Positions 37,532-46,843 of a DNA stretch of 64,000 bases are shown in pieces. The stretch covers positions 806,001-870,000 of the forward strand of contig OZ245940.1 of assembly GCA_965230045.1 (NCBI GenBank), read 5' to 3'. The stretch is from G963662905 sp965230045 (lineage in GTDB: Bacteria; Bacteroidota; Bacteroidia; Bacteroidales; WRLA01). The position numbers and the translations under genes are program-made. Position 1 is the first letter of the stretch, and the number at the start of each line of letters is the position of its first letter. The notes below the pieces were generated by a model that did no database searches, was not told the origin of the DNA, and worked only from the letters and a program-made list of their open reading frames with translations.

Positions 37532-37539
37532 CGTTTTAA

Positions 37540-37968
37540 ATGAAACGAATTGGATTGAACAGCTCTATTGAACGACAAAAGATGAAAGAACTCACCCGCG
37601 CAGAAGAACAGATTATGCACATACTTTGGAAGAAAAGTGAAGGTTTTGTGAACGACATCCTGGATGAGATGCCGGAACCCAAACCTGCCTATAACACGGT
37701 TTCTACTATAGTGCGTATTCTGGAGAAGAAAGGTTTTGTGGCGCATAAAGCATTTGGGAAAGCACATCAGTATTATCCACTGGTTCAGAAAAAATCCTAT
37801 ATGCGATCCATGTTTTCCGGATTGATGCGGAACTATTTCAGTGGTTCCTACCGTTCGCTGGCATCGTTTTTTACACGCGAGAACAACATCAGCCTGGAAG
37901 AACTGGAGGAGATCAATCAATTGATTAATAATGAAATAGAGCGCAAAAAGCAGGAAGGCGATGAGTAG
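37540..37968 (+). CDS. blaI: BlaI/MecI-family transcriptional repressor
   Basis: A 142-residue winged-helix repressor: LTRAEEQIMHILWKKSEGFV, AYNTVSTIVRILEKKGFVAHKAFGKAHQYYPLV, then a dimerisation helix region. An alternative start is the Met at 37582, closer to the usual family N-terminus. BlaI proteins are released from DNA when the M56 metalloprotease partner is activated. Here the partner gene is third in the operon. Its target is more likely an envelope stress response than a beta-lactamase, since none is encoded nearby. It overlaps the next gene by 8 bases. Confidence 0.9.
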   Translation: MKRIGLNSSIERQKMKELTRAEEQIMHILWKKSEGFVNDILDEMPEPKPAYNTVSTIVRILEKKGFVAHKAFGKAHQYYPLVQKKSYMRSMFSGLMRNYFSGSYRSLASFFTRENNISLEELEEINQLINNEIERKKQEGDE

Positions 37969-38818
37969 TTCCGAACGGCATACATGGTCTAATGGCTTCC
38001 GGCTCAACCGGCTGCACAAACGCATCATTGTTATTACAGTGCTTGTGATCAGCATGCTTATTATTTTGCTGCAATCTTTCACGAAAGAGGTCCCGGAAAG
38101 AATGCTCGAAAAAGCTGCAGCAGCAAAAGAAAAGGGCGATTTTAAAAAAGCCATTGCAATCCTTGATGAGCTTATTGAATGGAAGCCTTTTAAAATTGAC
38201 GCCTGGAGTGCCAAAGGAAAGATTTACTACAATACCGGGAATTATGTTACCGCTTCTTCCTGCTATACAACCGCTTTGGAATATTTTCCCGACCATCCAT
38301 CACTGCTTTTAAACCGTGCTCATGCCTACCGCAAACAAAAGCGCTACGAAGATGCGTTGGCTGATCTTAATACCGCTCTTGAAAAGAACGGAAACGATCC
38401 CGAACTGCACAATGCAAAAGGGCTGGTCTTGCTCGATATGAACAACCGTTTGGGCGCTGTTTGGGCTTTCGACAAGGCAATTGAGCTGAATCCTGATTTT
38501 GCACGTGCCTGGCACAACAGGGGCAATGCATATTATTGGTTACTTGAAGATCAGAAAGCGGTTGCCGACTATACAAAAGCTATTGAGCTAAATCCAAATG
38601 TGGCTTTATATTATAATAACCGCGGACTGGTTTATTTTTATCTGAATAAATACAGCCTTGCGCTGGATGATTATAACAAAGCAATTGAAACGGATCCCGA
38701 GAATTCCGCGGCATACCTGAACAGGAGCCGCTTATATAAGATTTTTGGAAATCAGGCGGCCTGCGATCAGGATGTGGAGCGTTTCAAAGAGTTAAGGAAA
38801 AAGGAGGAATCCATATGA
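37961..38818 (+). CDS. Membrane-anchored TPR protein in the blaI operon
   Basis: A 285-residue protein with a basic N-terminus and one membrane segment (about residues 21-41, IIVITVLVISMLIILLQSF). It is followed by about six TPR units (for example GDFKKAIAILDELIEWKPFK, ALADLNTALEKNGNDPELHN, AVADYTKAIELNPNVALYY). TPRs serve protein binding. It overlaps blaI by 8 bases and the M56 gene by an ATGA, so all three are translationally coupled, which is unusual for BlaI/BlaR1 pairs. It may scaffold the sensor protease. Confidence 0.88.
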   Translation: MSSSERHTWSNGFRLNRLHKRIIVITVLVISMLIILLQSFTKEVPERMLEKAAAAKEKGDFKKAIAILDELIEWKPFKIDAWSAKGKIYYNTGNYVTASSCYTTALEYFPDHPSLLLNRAHAYRKQKRYEDALADLNTALEKNGNDPELHNAKGLVLLDMNNRLGAVWAFDKAIELNPDFARAWHNRGNAYYWLLEDQKAVADYTKAIELNPNVALYYNNRGLVYFYLNKYSLALDDYNKAIETDPENSAAYLNRSRLYKIFGNQAACDQDVERFKELRKKEESI

Positions 38819-40233
38819 TAAGCAGTATTGTGATCAAGTATATCCTGCAGGCAGGAATGAGCCTGGCTATACTTTATGTTTTTTATGCTGTTTTTCTAAA
38901 ACGTGAAAACCGGCATCAGCTGAACCGGGTTTATCTCCTGGTTTCGATGATCTCTGCTTTGCTGATCCCTCTTTTTAAACCGGAAATCAGCATTGCGGCT
39001 ACTGCTGAACCGACCTATTATGTGGTTTTGGATACCATAAGTATCCATGCCGGGAAAATTCAGGAATCGGTCACAAACCACCTGAGTTTTTACCAGATTT
39101 TGCTTACGGTTTACATTACGGGTGTGGCTGTTTTCAGCATTCGTTTTTTCGCACAGCTATTGCAGTTTGCTTTTATGGTGCACCGAAACCGCAGGCAAAA
39201 CGGGCAGGGTTTTACCATTGTTCAGATTAAAAATGCCAATCCATTTTCGTTTTTCCAATATATTTTCCTGGATGAAGACCTCCTGAATGAAGAGGACAAA
39301 GCATGCATTATTGCTCATGAGCGCCAGCATATCAGGCAGTGGCACAGCGCCGACCTGATTTTGACTGAAATTGTCCTGATTTTCCAGTGGTTTAATCCTG
39401 TAATCTGGTTTTATCGTATCGCACTCCGGGAAGTCCATGAATATCTGGCCGATCATGCCGTGCTGGCATCAGGCCATAACATCAATGCCTACCGCGAACT
39501 TTTGCTCAACATCAGTTTGGGAAGCAGAAAGGGATATCTGGGGAGTAATTTTAACAAATCTCTAATCTTTAAAAGAATCAAAATGATGTACATAGAACAA
39601 AAATCAAAAACCGCCGGACTAAAAGCTGCATTCAGCCTTATTGCCGGTCTGGCTTTATCGTTTCTTATAATTGTCAATCCTGTGGAACAATTGCAGGCTC
39701 AGACGGAAACTCATACTGAAGGCAACAAGAAGTCTTATAGCAAAGAGCAGGCGGATTCACTTCACAAGGTGCTTAAAGAAACTGGAAAAGTAACCGTGGA
39801 AGTTGATGGCAAAAAAGCGGAATTTAAAGATCCTGAACGTTTCCCTCCAAAGAAAGCCCATAAAAATAAAGAAGGGACGGCATATACCGTTGTGGAAGTA
39901 ATGCCCGAATTTCCTCAGGGTCGTGCGGCTTTTAGCAAATATCTTGCCTCAAACGTGAAGTATCCGGAGCAAGCACGCAAAGACGGGATACATGGAACCG
40001 TTTATGTTAGCTTTGTGGTTACAAAAGATGGCAGGATAAAAGATGCGAAAGTTTTGAGAGGTGTCCGTGCTGATCTGGACACAGAAGCGCTCCGGGTTGT
40101 GAAAAATATGCCAAAATGGAAGCCCGGAACCCAGAGGGGAAAACCCGTAAATGTGGTATTTAATGTACCAATCAAATTCGTGCTTGATACGGATAAGGAA
40201 GAAAAGGAAAGCTCATCTCTGGAAAAGAAATAG
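38815..40233 (+). CDS. BlaR1/MecR1-type M56 metallopeptidase with C-terminal TonB domain
   Basis: A 472-residue membrane protein with a predicted four-segment M56 domain (about 1-300). The zinc motif is HERQH near residue 168, followed by EIVLIFQWFNPVIWFYRIAL and REVHEYLADHAVL. After one more membrane segment (near 270-285) comes a periplasmic linker, then a TonB C-terminal domain (about 360-460: YPEQARKDGIHGTVYVSFVV and LRGVRADLDTEALRVVKNMP). Family members sense envelope signals and cleave the BlaI repressor. It has a good AAGGAGG ribosome binding site at about 38800-38806, rare in this phylum. Confidence 0.9.
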   Translation: MISSIVIKYILQAGMSLAILYVFYAVFLKRENRHQLNRVYLLVSMISALLIPLFKPEISIAATAEPTYYVVLDTISIHAGKIQESVTNHLSFYQILLTVYITGVAVFSIRFFAQLLQFAFMVHRNRRQNGQGFTIVQIKNANPFSFFQYIFLDEDLLNEEDKACIIAHERQHIRQWHSADLILTEIVLIFQWFNPVIWFYRIALREVHEYLADHAVLASGHNINAYRELLLNISLGSRKGYLGSNFNKSLIFKRIKMMYIEQKSKTAGLKAAFSLIAGLALSFLIIVNPVEQLQAQTETHTEGNKKSYSKEQADSLHKVLKETGKVTVEVDGKKAEFKDPERFPPKKAHKNKEGTAYTVVEVMPEFPQGRAAFSKYLASNVKYPEQARKDGIHGTVYVSFVVTKDGRIKDAKVLRGVRADLDTEALRVVKNMPKWKPGTQRGKPVNVVFNVPIKFVLDTDKEEKESSSLEKK

Positions 40234-40555
40234 GAATATCTGATCATATTTTAAAACCACAGACCTTTGGGTTTTGTGGTTTTTTTGTGTCCGGCCTTTT
40301 TTGAACAAAATCAATAGCAGAGGGTTTCATTCACATCAAACCAAAACCGAATAAAGCTGGCTGGCCTACTTTACCCTCTTTGCGTATGGAGATATTCAGG
40401 TATGTTTATATATTTGCAGGCAATTAGCAGTTTTTGCCTTTTTTCATTGGAAAATAGCCACCTACATTTGTTTTTCATAAAACTCTCCGGCATTTTTCTC
40501 ATGAAAAGCGGGATTTAATTGCGTAAACCAGGAGTCTATAACTAAAAGTAAAACT
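40234..40555. other. Intergenic interval between the M56 gene and dsbD
   Basis: It holds the M56 terminator at the left. TTTG at 40379-40382 and TATATTTG at 40409-40416 could be promoter boxes for dsbD, but their spacing (26) is longer than usual. I see no small gene or repeat in the remainder. Confidence 0.4.
40253..40287 (+). terminator. Intrinsic terminator of the blaI-TPR-M56 operon
   Basis: AAACCACA (40254-40261) pairs with TGTGGTTT (40275-40282), followed by a T run, 20 bases after the stop. Confidence 0.82.
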
Positions 40556-42586
40556 ATGTTGTACAAAAAATCACTTGCATCACTGCTGATATTGGTGCTT
40601 TTTGCCATATCAGCCAGTGCGCAGATTCTGGAGCCCGTTAAGTGGCAGTTTAGCCAGAAACAAATTTCGGAGAGCGAGCATGAGCTCATTTTTACAGCAA
40701 CCATTGATGAGGGTTGGCATTTGTATTCTCAGTTTATTGATGAAGGAGGCCCGATTCCCACCGGTTTTTTCTATGATGAAAACAAAGCCGTGGAAATTAT
40801 TGGGAAAGTCAGTGAGCCGGAAGCGCATACCGAATATGATGCGAATTTTAAAATGGACCTTTCCTATTTTGGCCACGAAGCTGTATTTACCCAAAAGGTG
40901 AAGGTTTTGGCCAATACCGATGTGAAAGTTACCGGTTTTGTGGAATTTATGTGCTGCGATGACCAGCAGTGCCTGCCGCCAGCCGAAGCTGATTTCAGCT
41001 TTGATCTGCCTGCAAATCCCAATGGAAAAACCATTGCCTCCGGCGAAGAATCCCCTGAATCTGCCATGCCACAGACCGAAATTGAGGAGAAAATCGAGTC
41101 TGAGCTGACATCTGCGGAGGAAGAATCCCTTTGGGCCATTTTTATTCTGGCATTCATAGCCGGACTCATTGCCATCCTTACGCCTTGTGTATTCCCAATG
41201 ATTCCAATGACGGTTTCATTTTTTATGCACGATAGCGGAAATAAAGTAAAAGCACGGATGCAGGCATTGGTTTATGGCTTTTCGATTATTGCTATTTATA
41301 CCATTATCGGAACCATTGTGGCCGTTACATTGGGTGCCAACTTTGCCAACTGGTTGAGTACACACTGGCTGCCCAATGTGCTTTTCTTCCTGATATTTAT
41401 CATTTTTGCTTTCTCATTCTTTGGCGCTTTTGAAATTACACTCCCATCCTGGATGGTAAATAAAAGCGATGCAAAAGCCGATAGTGGTGGATTTTCGGGC
41501 GCATTCTTTATGGCTTTTACCTTGGTGCTGGTATCATTTTCTTGTACGGGTCCAATCGTGGGTTCTATTTTGGTAGCATCTGCCGGAGGCGCTGTGCTGA
41601 AACCTATTATCGGGATGCTGGGCTTTTCGCTCGCATTTGCCCTGCCATTCACCTTTTTTGCTTTTTTCCCATCACTGCTGGCCAATATGCCAAAATCGGG
41701 CGGATGGCTCAATTCCGTGAAAGTTGTGCTGGGTTTTGTTGAACTTGCCCTGGGTCTTAAATTCCTCAGTATTGCTGATCAAACTTACCATTGGGGTATC
41801 CTCGACCGCGAAGTTTATCTGGCATTTTGGATCGTGATTTTCTTCCTGATGGGCGTTTATCTGCTGGGCAAACTCAAGTTCAAACACGATAGCGACATGC
41901 CTTATCTGGGCACGGGCCGTTTGATGCTGGCCATAATTACCTTCACTTTTGTAGTTTATATGATTCCGGGTCTTTGGGGAGCGCCCCTGAAAGCATTATC
42001 AGGTTATCTTCCGCCACAGCAAACTATGGATTTTGATATGAACAAAATTGTGCGCGATAATATCAAAACAGCCAGCTTCAGCTCTGGCGATGTTCATGCT
42101 CAAAGCGGTTTATGCGAAAAGCCAAAATACAGTGAATTTCTTCATTTGCCGCATGGCCTTGAAGGATATTTTGATTATGAGCAGGCGCTGCAATGTGCCA
42201 AAGAACAGGGAAAACCAATTTTTATTGATTTTACTGGTCACGGTTGCGTAAACTGCCGTGAAATGGAAGCCTCGGTTTGGGCCGATCCTGCGGTGCTTCA
42301 AATGCTGCAAAACGACTTTATTGTAACTGCACTTTATGTGGATGATAAAACCAAACTTCCGGAAGAAGAGTGGATTGTGTCAGAACATGATGGAAAAACC
42401 AAGAAAACTATTGGTAAAAAATATGCCGATTTCCAGATTAGCCGTTTCAATGTAAACGCACAGCCTTATTATGTTTTACTTGATGCGGATGGAGAAATGC
42501 TTGTTGCTCCACGTGCTTACGATAAAGATGTGGATGCTTTTGTAGAATTCCTTCAGGATGGACTGAAAAAGTTTGAAGAGAAATAA
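40556..42586 (+). CDS. dsbD: Thiol:disulfide interchange protein DsbD
   Basis: A 676-residue protein with a signal peptide ending ISASAQ. The N-terminal periplasmic domain has the Cys pair in MCCDDQQC near residue 128. The eight-segment membrane domain (about 195-480) has the conserved TPCVFPMIPMTVSFF and SCTGPIVGSIL cysteines. The C-terminal thioredoxin domain has GCVNC near residue 565. All three Cys pairs are present, so electrons can pass from cytoplasmic thioredoxin to periplasmic partners. It stands alone between two terminators. Confidence 0.95.
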   Translation: MLYKKSLASLLILVLFAISASAQILEPVKWQFSQKQISESEHELIFTATIDEGWHLYSQFIDEGGPIPTGFFYDENKAVEIIGKVSEPEAHTEYDANFKMDLSYFGHEAVFTQKVKVLANTDVKVTGFVEFMCCDDQQCLPPAEADFSFDLPANPNGKTIASGEESPESAMPQTEIEEKIESELTSAEEESLWAIFILAFIAGLIAILTPCVFPMIPMTVSFFMHDSGNKVKARMQALVYGFSIIAIYTIIGTIVAVTLGANFANWLSTHWLPNVLFFLIFIIFAFSFFGAFEITLPSWMVNKSDAKADSGGFSGAFFMAFTLVLVSFSCTGPIVGSILVASAGGAVLKPIIGMLGFSLAFALPFTFFAFFPSLLANMPKSGGWLNSVKVVLGFVELALGLKFLSIADQTYHWGILDREVYLAFWIVIFFLMGVYLLGKLKFKHDSDMPYLGTGRLMLAIITFTFVVYMIPGLWGAPLKALSGYLPPQQTMDFDMNKIVRDNIKTASFSSGDVHAQSGLCEKPKYSEFLHLPHGLEGYFDYEQALQCAKEQGKPIFIDFTGHGCVNCREMEASVWADPAVLQMLQNDFIVTALYVDDKTKLPEEEWIVSEHDGKTKKTIGKKYADFQISRFNVNAQPYYVLLDADGEMLVAPRAYDKDVDAFVEFLQDGLKKFEEK

Positions 42587-42607
42587 AACGAATCGATTTT
42601 AAAAAAT

Positions 42608-42642
42608 AAAAAAACCGGCAGTTATTACCTGCCGGTTTTTTT
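42608..42642 (+). terminator. Intrinsic terminator of dsbD
   Basis: AAAACCGGCAG (42611-42621) pairs with CTGCCGGTTTT (42629-42639), followed by T. The insertion sequence begins four bases later. Confidence 0.88.
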
Positions 42643-42645
42643 ATA

Positions 42646-44489
42646 TAGTGCCAGCCAGAAAACTATAGGTTTTTAAAATTCACCCAAAAAACAGCGAGTA
42701 AAATATGCTCCGAAAGTAGCATCATGCCTAAAAAAATTAAATTTCATAGTAAATATATAGAAATATGATCCGGATTTGCCGGCTTATACAGCCCTGTAGA
42801 AACAACAAGGCATAATTCACCCCTGTAAAACACTTAATATACTGTAATTCAATACTTTAAAATTATGCCGCCTTAAAGCGCCCCTCACCTATGTGTTGAT
42901 CAGCTACTTGCAGCCGGATCAGCTCAACTCCAATCCTGCGCAAGTTGTAAGCTGATACAGCCAGGCCAACATAACGTTTAAAATGTCCATACCCTTTGTC
43001 GGGACATCTGTCCAGCCCTCTGTGTTCCAATTCGTTTATATTTGATTCTATTGCGCTGTGCCTATTGCGTGCCTTTATAAACCAAGGCTGGTGCTCTTGT
43101 TGGTATTCCTGCTTGTTGCATTTCCCCTTTTTGGGGAGTACCAAACGTTGGGTGTTTTGCGAGAGCAGTTCTTTATTTTCTTTTTTCCAATATCCTTTAT
43201 CAAAGCTCCAACTTGCAATGTCTTTGTAGCGCAAGGATATTCTCTGGGCCAGCTGTGGAACGCATTCTGAGTCTGACTGATTTTCTATGATCTGGTAATC
43301 GACAATGAGGTTATATTGGTCAGTGGTTATTGCCGCTTTTTTCCCAAGTTCTACATTAGGCCGCATTTTGCCTTTTTTTATCCACTCGGTGTAGGTTTCA
43401 AAAATGGAAAACATTTTTTCTTCATGGGGGATTTCCTCCCCTTTTATCACCCTTCTTTCCAGCAGGTCTATATGTTTTTGCAACAGGGCCATATAGTGGG
43501 ACAGTTCGGTCAAAACGGGATTGCCATCAATAGTGCTGCAGCCGCATTCTTTCCCGAGCTTGGCGTGAAGTGCTTTCGCTTTTGTGAGGTAGCTTTTAGC
43601 GGTTTGCCGAACCCTATCGGCTTTTCTTTTTCCTCCTGAAGCACTTGCCCGCCCCAGTGCACGCATCTTGTTTTTGAGGTCTTTGCGCCAATTTTTATTT
43701 TTGCGCCACCCTGCCGGCGGTTGGCCGGGATAAAGCCTGGCAACTATATCGAGGCATTTGCGGGCACAGTCCCACAGCAAGTTATAGTCAGTTGGAAAAT
43801 GGACATTGCTTTCTACTACAAAACTATCGGTTTTTAAGCACAATGCTTCCTCCCCTTTTTTTTTAAACACGTAGTGGCCAAAATCAGCGATAATACTGTT
43901 TAGCTCCCTGACCGATTCATCGTCCAATAATCCTACATTATCTATAATAGACTGATAACCAAACTTATAACTACTCATTCCGTAATCGTTTTCAACACCC
44001 ATGATTTGGCGCACAAGCCGGTCGTAATTGGCCAGGTAGTGCAGGTCATCGTAGCTTATGTTTTGGCAAAGGCGTACTTGGGAAAGTACAAAGACATGCC
44101 ATAGATCCATTCCAGGACGCCCTGTTTTATTATTCTCGGATAGGATTTTGTCCTCAAGGATACTGAAAACTTTTTCGTTCCACTCTGGGCTTACAAAAAT
44201 CTCTTTTAATGCTGCACATAGGCCGGGAAGGGCGCCACTGCGCTTTTTTGTCGGTATTACTACATCTTGAATCAAAGTACTGCCAATTTTGATCTGCTGT
44301 TCGAATCTTTTTCTCATATCTTTCCGTGTTTTGATGTCTGAGGCGCAATAAACGAATCTCAAACAGTTAAAGCACCGAATATCAGCAAAATAACTGTTCT
44401 ACACAAGAAAATACCGCGAAAGATTCAACAAAGTTATTAACAGTAAAATACTGATAAACAAAATGATATGAGTATTCTGGCAGGGACTA
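42646..44489. mobile_element. Complete insertion sequence, ISNCY-like, 1844 bp
   Basis: The left end TAGTGCCAGCCAGAAAACT and right end (reverse complement) TAGTCCCTGCCAGAATACT form imperfect terminal inverted repeats. TATA directly outside both ends (42642-42645 and 44490-44493) is a likely 4-bp target duplication, though the AT-rich context weakens this. One intact transposase gene on the minus strand fills most of it. The left inner region (42665-42862) shows no gene. Confidence 0.8.
42863..44314 (-). CDS. ISNCY-type DDE transposase
   Basis: Start chosen at the ATG at 44314 (MRKRFEQQIKIGSTLIQDV), the usual start for this group; the frame extends further to 44362. About 483 residues. The N-terminal part (GRPGMDLWHVFVLSQVRLCQ, NYDRLVRQIMGV) matches the ISDol1/ISNCY group, with acidic catalytic segments at CLKTDSF, KAAITTDQYNLIVDY and SAIESNINELEHRGLDRC. 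The frame is uninterrupted, so the element may still move. Confidence 0.85.
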   Translation of the reverse strand, partial: RKRFEQQIKIGSTLIQDVVIPTKKRSGALPGLCAALKEIFVSPEWNEKVFSILEDKILSENNKTGRPGMDLWHVFVLSQVRLCQNISYDDLHYLANYDRLVRQIMGVENDYGMSSYKFGYQSIIDNVGLLDDESVRELNSIIADFGHYVFKKKGEEALCLKTDSFVVESNVHFPTDYNLLWDCARKCLDIVARLYPGQPPAGWRKNKNWRKDLKNKMRALGRASASGGKRKADRVRQTAKSYLTKAKALHAKLGKECGCSTIDGNPVLTELSHYMALLQKHIDLLERRVIKGEEIPHEEKMFSIFETYTEWIKKGKMRPNVELGKKAAITTDQYNLIVDYQIIENQSDSECVPQLAQRISLRYKDIASWSFDKGYWKKENKELLSQNTQRLVLPKKGKCNKQEYQQEHQPWFIKARNRHSAIESNINELEHRGLDRCPDKGYGHFKRYVGLAVSAYNLRRIGVELIRLQVADQHIGEGRFKAA

Positions 44490-44492
44490 TAT

Positions 44493-44545
44493 AAATCTGA
44501 CAGGTTTTGGAAACCTGTCAGATTTTTCCAAAACCTGTCAGATTT
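44493..44545. repeat. Perfect hairpin AAATCTGACAGGTTT plus a third copy
   Basis: AAATCTGACAGGTTT (44493-44507) pairs perfectly with AAACCTGTCAGATTT (44511-44525) around TGG. The second arm recurs at 44531-44545. It lies between the insertion sequence and the S46 peptidase stop. It may serve as the S46 terminator, but similar CCTGTCAGGTTT-type units are known as dispersed intergenic repeats in this phylum. Confidence 0.7.
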
Positions 44546-44557
44546 ATTAAAATCGGT

Positions 44558-46792
44558 TTATTCAACCGGAGCAGCTTCTTCAACTTCTTGTAATTCTTCC
44601 ATTTCTTCTACGACTTTTGGTGCAGGAGCAGGATTTTCGTCCACATCGGTAATCGTCATTTCGTCGATGAGGTTTTGCGCGCCGGCAAATTTGTCGATGA
44701 TGAACATCACGTAACGGATATCAACATTGATGGTGCGCTGGAGCTCGGGTTCAAAAGCGATATCACCGCTCATGGCTTCCCAGTTTCCATCGAAAGCAAG
44801 GCCAATCAGTTCGCCTTTTCCATTGATAACAGGGCTGCCACTGTTTCCACCGGTGATATCATGTGTGGTCAGGAAACAAACTTTCATCTCGCCATCTTCG
44901 CCATAAGGGCCAAAGTCTTTGTTTTGAATCAGTTCTTTCAGTTTCTCCGGCACAACAAATTCCCAATTGTTTGGATCTTCTTTTTCAAGGATTCCGTTTA
45001 CTGTTGTGAAATAATCATAATGAACGGCATCAGCAGGGTAATAATCCTGAACAGTACCGTAGGTAAGTCGCTGTGTGAAGTTTGCATCCGGATAATAAAC
45101 CTTATCGGGATTCATCTTGCGCAGGCCATCAATGAACAGGCGGTTGCCACGGGCGAGCATTTCGTCTGAGCTGGCAATTTCGTTACTGATTGCACGGTAT
45201 TGTTTCATGAATGCTACAAATGCTTCATAAGCCATGTCTTTTTTAATGGCTTTGGCTTTTGGTTTGCTCAGGAATTCATCCACTTTTGCCTGACTGGTGA
45301 AGATCGATTTTTCAAAAACCTTTGCGGCATATTTGGCAAAATCTCCTTTGTATTTTTTCTGGAGTTCTTTTATAGACTCAGGTTGCTGATCAGCAGGAAC
45401 GTTTTTAGCATACATTTCCAGCATAGCAGCAAGTAATTTCTGGTCGGTTGGTGCATTATAATCTTTGAAATGCTTGACAGCAGAAGCTTTTAGGCTTTCC
45501 GATATTTTTTGGGCTTTTTCCGCGTCGTCTTTGCTTTCCAGGGCTTTCGCCAGTCTTGCAAAGCTTCCGGCATAGCGCAGGATTTCCGGGCCACGATATA
45601 CACCTTCAAAGAAATACCATTTTGAGAGATTGTATTTTGCAATGTTTTTATAGGCATCTTCAATCATCTGCAATGCTTCGCCGTATTTTTTCTGGCGTTC
45701 AGGATTTGCATCAGCCCATTTTTGGAATTCATCTTCCAGTGCTTTTTTCTTCTCGGCAACTTTCAGGCGCTTCAGCCCTTTAGTTTGGCCAATAAAGTAT
45801 TTCCAGTAGTTGGCTGTTCCGGCATATTTGCTGGCATATTTGATACGTACAGCATCGCTGGCATCCATGTCTTCGCGCATGATGTCCAGTTTTTTGCGGC
45901 GAATCTCAACAATCGTTGGATTGCTTTCGTCAATGGCAAGATCAACACCATAGGAAGTCAGGTAACGATCAGTACTTCCGGGATATCCCATAATCATGGC
46001 GAAATCATTGTTTTTCACTCCGCTGATATTGATGGGAAGGAAATGCTTTGACTTTAAAGGAACGTTATCTTCAGAATATTCTGCAGGGCTTCCGTCGGGA
46101 GCAGTATAAACGCGGAACATGCTGAAATCTCCGGTATGGCGTGGCCACATCCAGTTGTCAGTGTCGGCACCATATTTACCAATAGATGATGGAGGGGCAC
46201 CGGCCAGACGGATGTCCTTAAAAGTTTCATAAATGTAAGCGTAGTATTCATTTCCGCCAAAGAAAGGTTTAACTACAGCTTTGTAATTCGTGCCTTCGGT
46301 AAGTTTTTTGGCCAGCTCTTTCGTGTGCTTGCCAATAACGTCATTGCGTTCCTGTTCAGTCATTTCGTCTGTTACACCATCCAGAACATCTTTGGTAACA
46401 TCATCGATGCGCACCAGAAACTGAACGGTAAGCCCTTCGATAGGAATTTCTTCCTTTTTGCTGTAGGCCCAGAAACCATCGGTAAGATAATCATGCTCAA
46501 CAGTACTAACGGCCTGGATGGAGCCATAACCGCAGTGGTGGTTGGTCAGGAGAAGCCCTTCGGGAGAAATGATTTCACCGGTACAGCCGCGGCCAAAAAT
46601 AACAATGGCGTCTTTCAGGCTGCTGTTGTTGATGTCGTAAATCTGCTCTGGAGTGAGCTGGAGGCCCATTGCTTTCATTTGGGCATAATTGAGTTGCTTT
46701 ACCAGCATAGGAAGCCACATGCCTTCATCAGCCTTTACAGATGTACCAAAGGCAATGAAGAGGGCGAGGAAAAATGTTAAAATGCGTTTCAT
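44558..46792 (-). CDS. S46 family dipeptidyl-peptidase (DPP7/DPP11-type)
   Basis: A 744-residue exported serine peptidase with a signal peptide ending TSVKA and mature start DEGMWLP, a family hallmark. Catalytic His is in LLTNHHCGY near residue 85, Asp in the region DTDNWMWPRHTGDFS, Ser in TGGNSGSPVINGKG near 650. These enzymes remove dipeptides from peptides in the periplasm; whether this one prefers hydrophobic (DPP7) or acidic (DPP11) residues I cannot tell. Odd: after the usual end there is an acidic Pro/Glu tail of about 25 residues. It lies 51 bases downstream of manC. Confidence 0.93.
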   Translation of the reverse strand: MKRILTFFLALFIAFGTSVKADEGMWLPMLVKQLNYAQMKAMGLQLTPEQIYDINNSSLKDAIVIFGRGCTGEIISPEGLLLTNHHCGYGSIQAVSTVEHDYLTDGFWAYSKKEEIPIEGLTVQFLVRIDDVTKDVLDGVTDEMTEQERNDVIGKHTKELAKKLTEGTNYKAVVKPFFGGNEYYAYIYETFKDIRLAGAPPSSIGKYGADTDNWMWPRHTGDFSMFRVYTAPDGSPAEYSEDNVPLKSKHFLPINISGVKNNDFAMIMGYPGSTDRYLTSYGVDLAIDESNPTIVEIRRKKLDIMREDMDASDAVRIKYASKYAGTANYWKYFIGQTKGLKRLKVAEKKKALEDEFQKWADANPERQKKYGEALQMIEDAYKNIAKYNLSKWYFFEGVYRGPEILRYAGSFARLAKALESKDDAEKAQKISESLKASAVKHFKDYNAPTDQKLLAAMLEMYAKNVPADQQPESIKELQKKYKGDFAKYAAKVFEKSIFTSQAKVDEFLSKPKAKAIKKDMAYEAFVAFMKQYRAISNEIASSDEMLARGNRLFIDGLRKMNPDKVYYPDANFTQRLTYGTVQDYYPADAVHYDYFTTVNGILEKEDPNNWEFVVPEKLKELIQNKDFGPYGEDGEMKVCFLTTHDITGGNSGSPVINGKGELIGLAFDGNWEAMSGDIAFEPELQRTINVDIRYVMFIIDKFAGAQNLIDEMTITDVDENPAPAPKVVEEMEELQEVEEAAPVE

Positions 46793-46843
46793 AATGTGAT
46801 GTGGTATAATTTAAACGGTTACTAATTTTTCAGGATTGATGAA

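Noticed and set aside
37489..38214. 241-codon open frame on the minus strand
   Set aside because: It is antisense to blaI and the TPR gene, with an unnatural residue composition.
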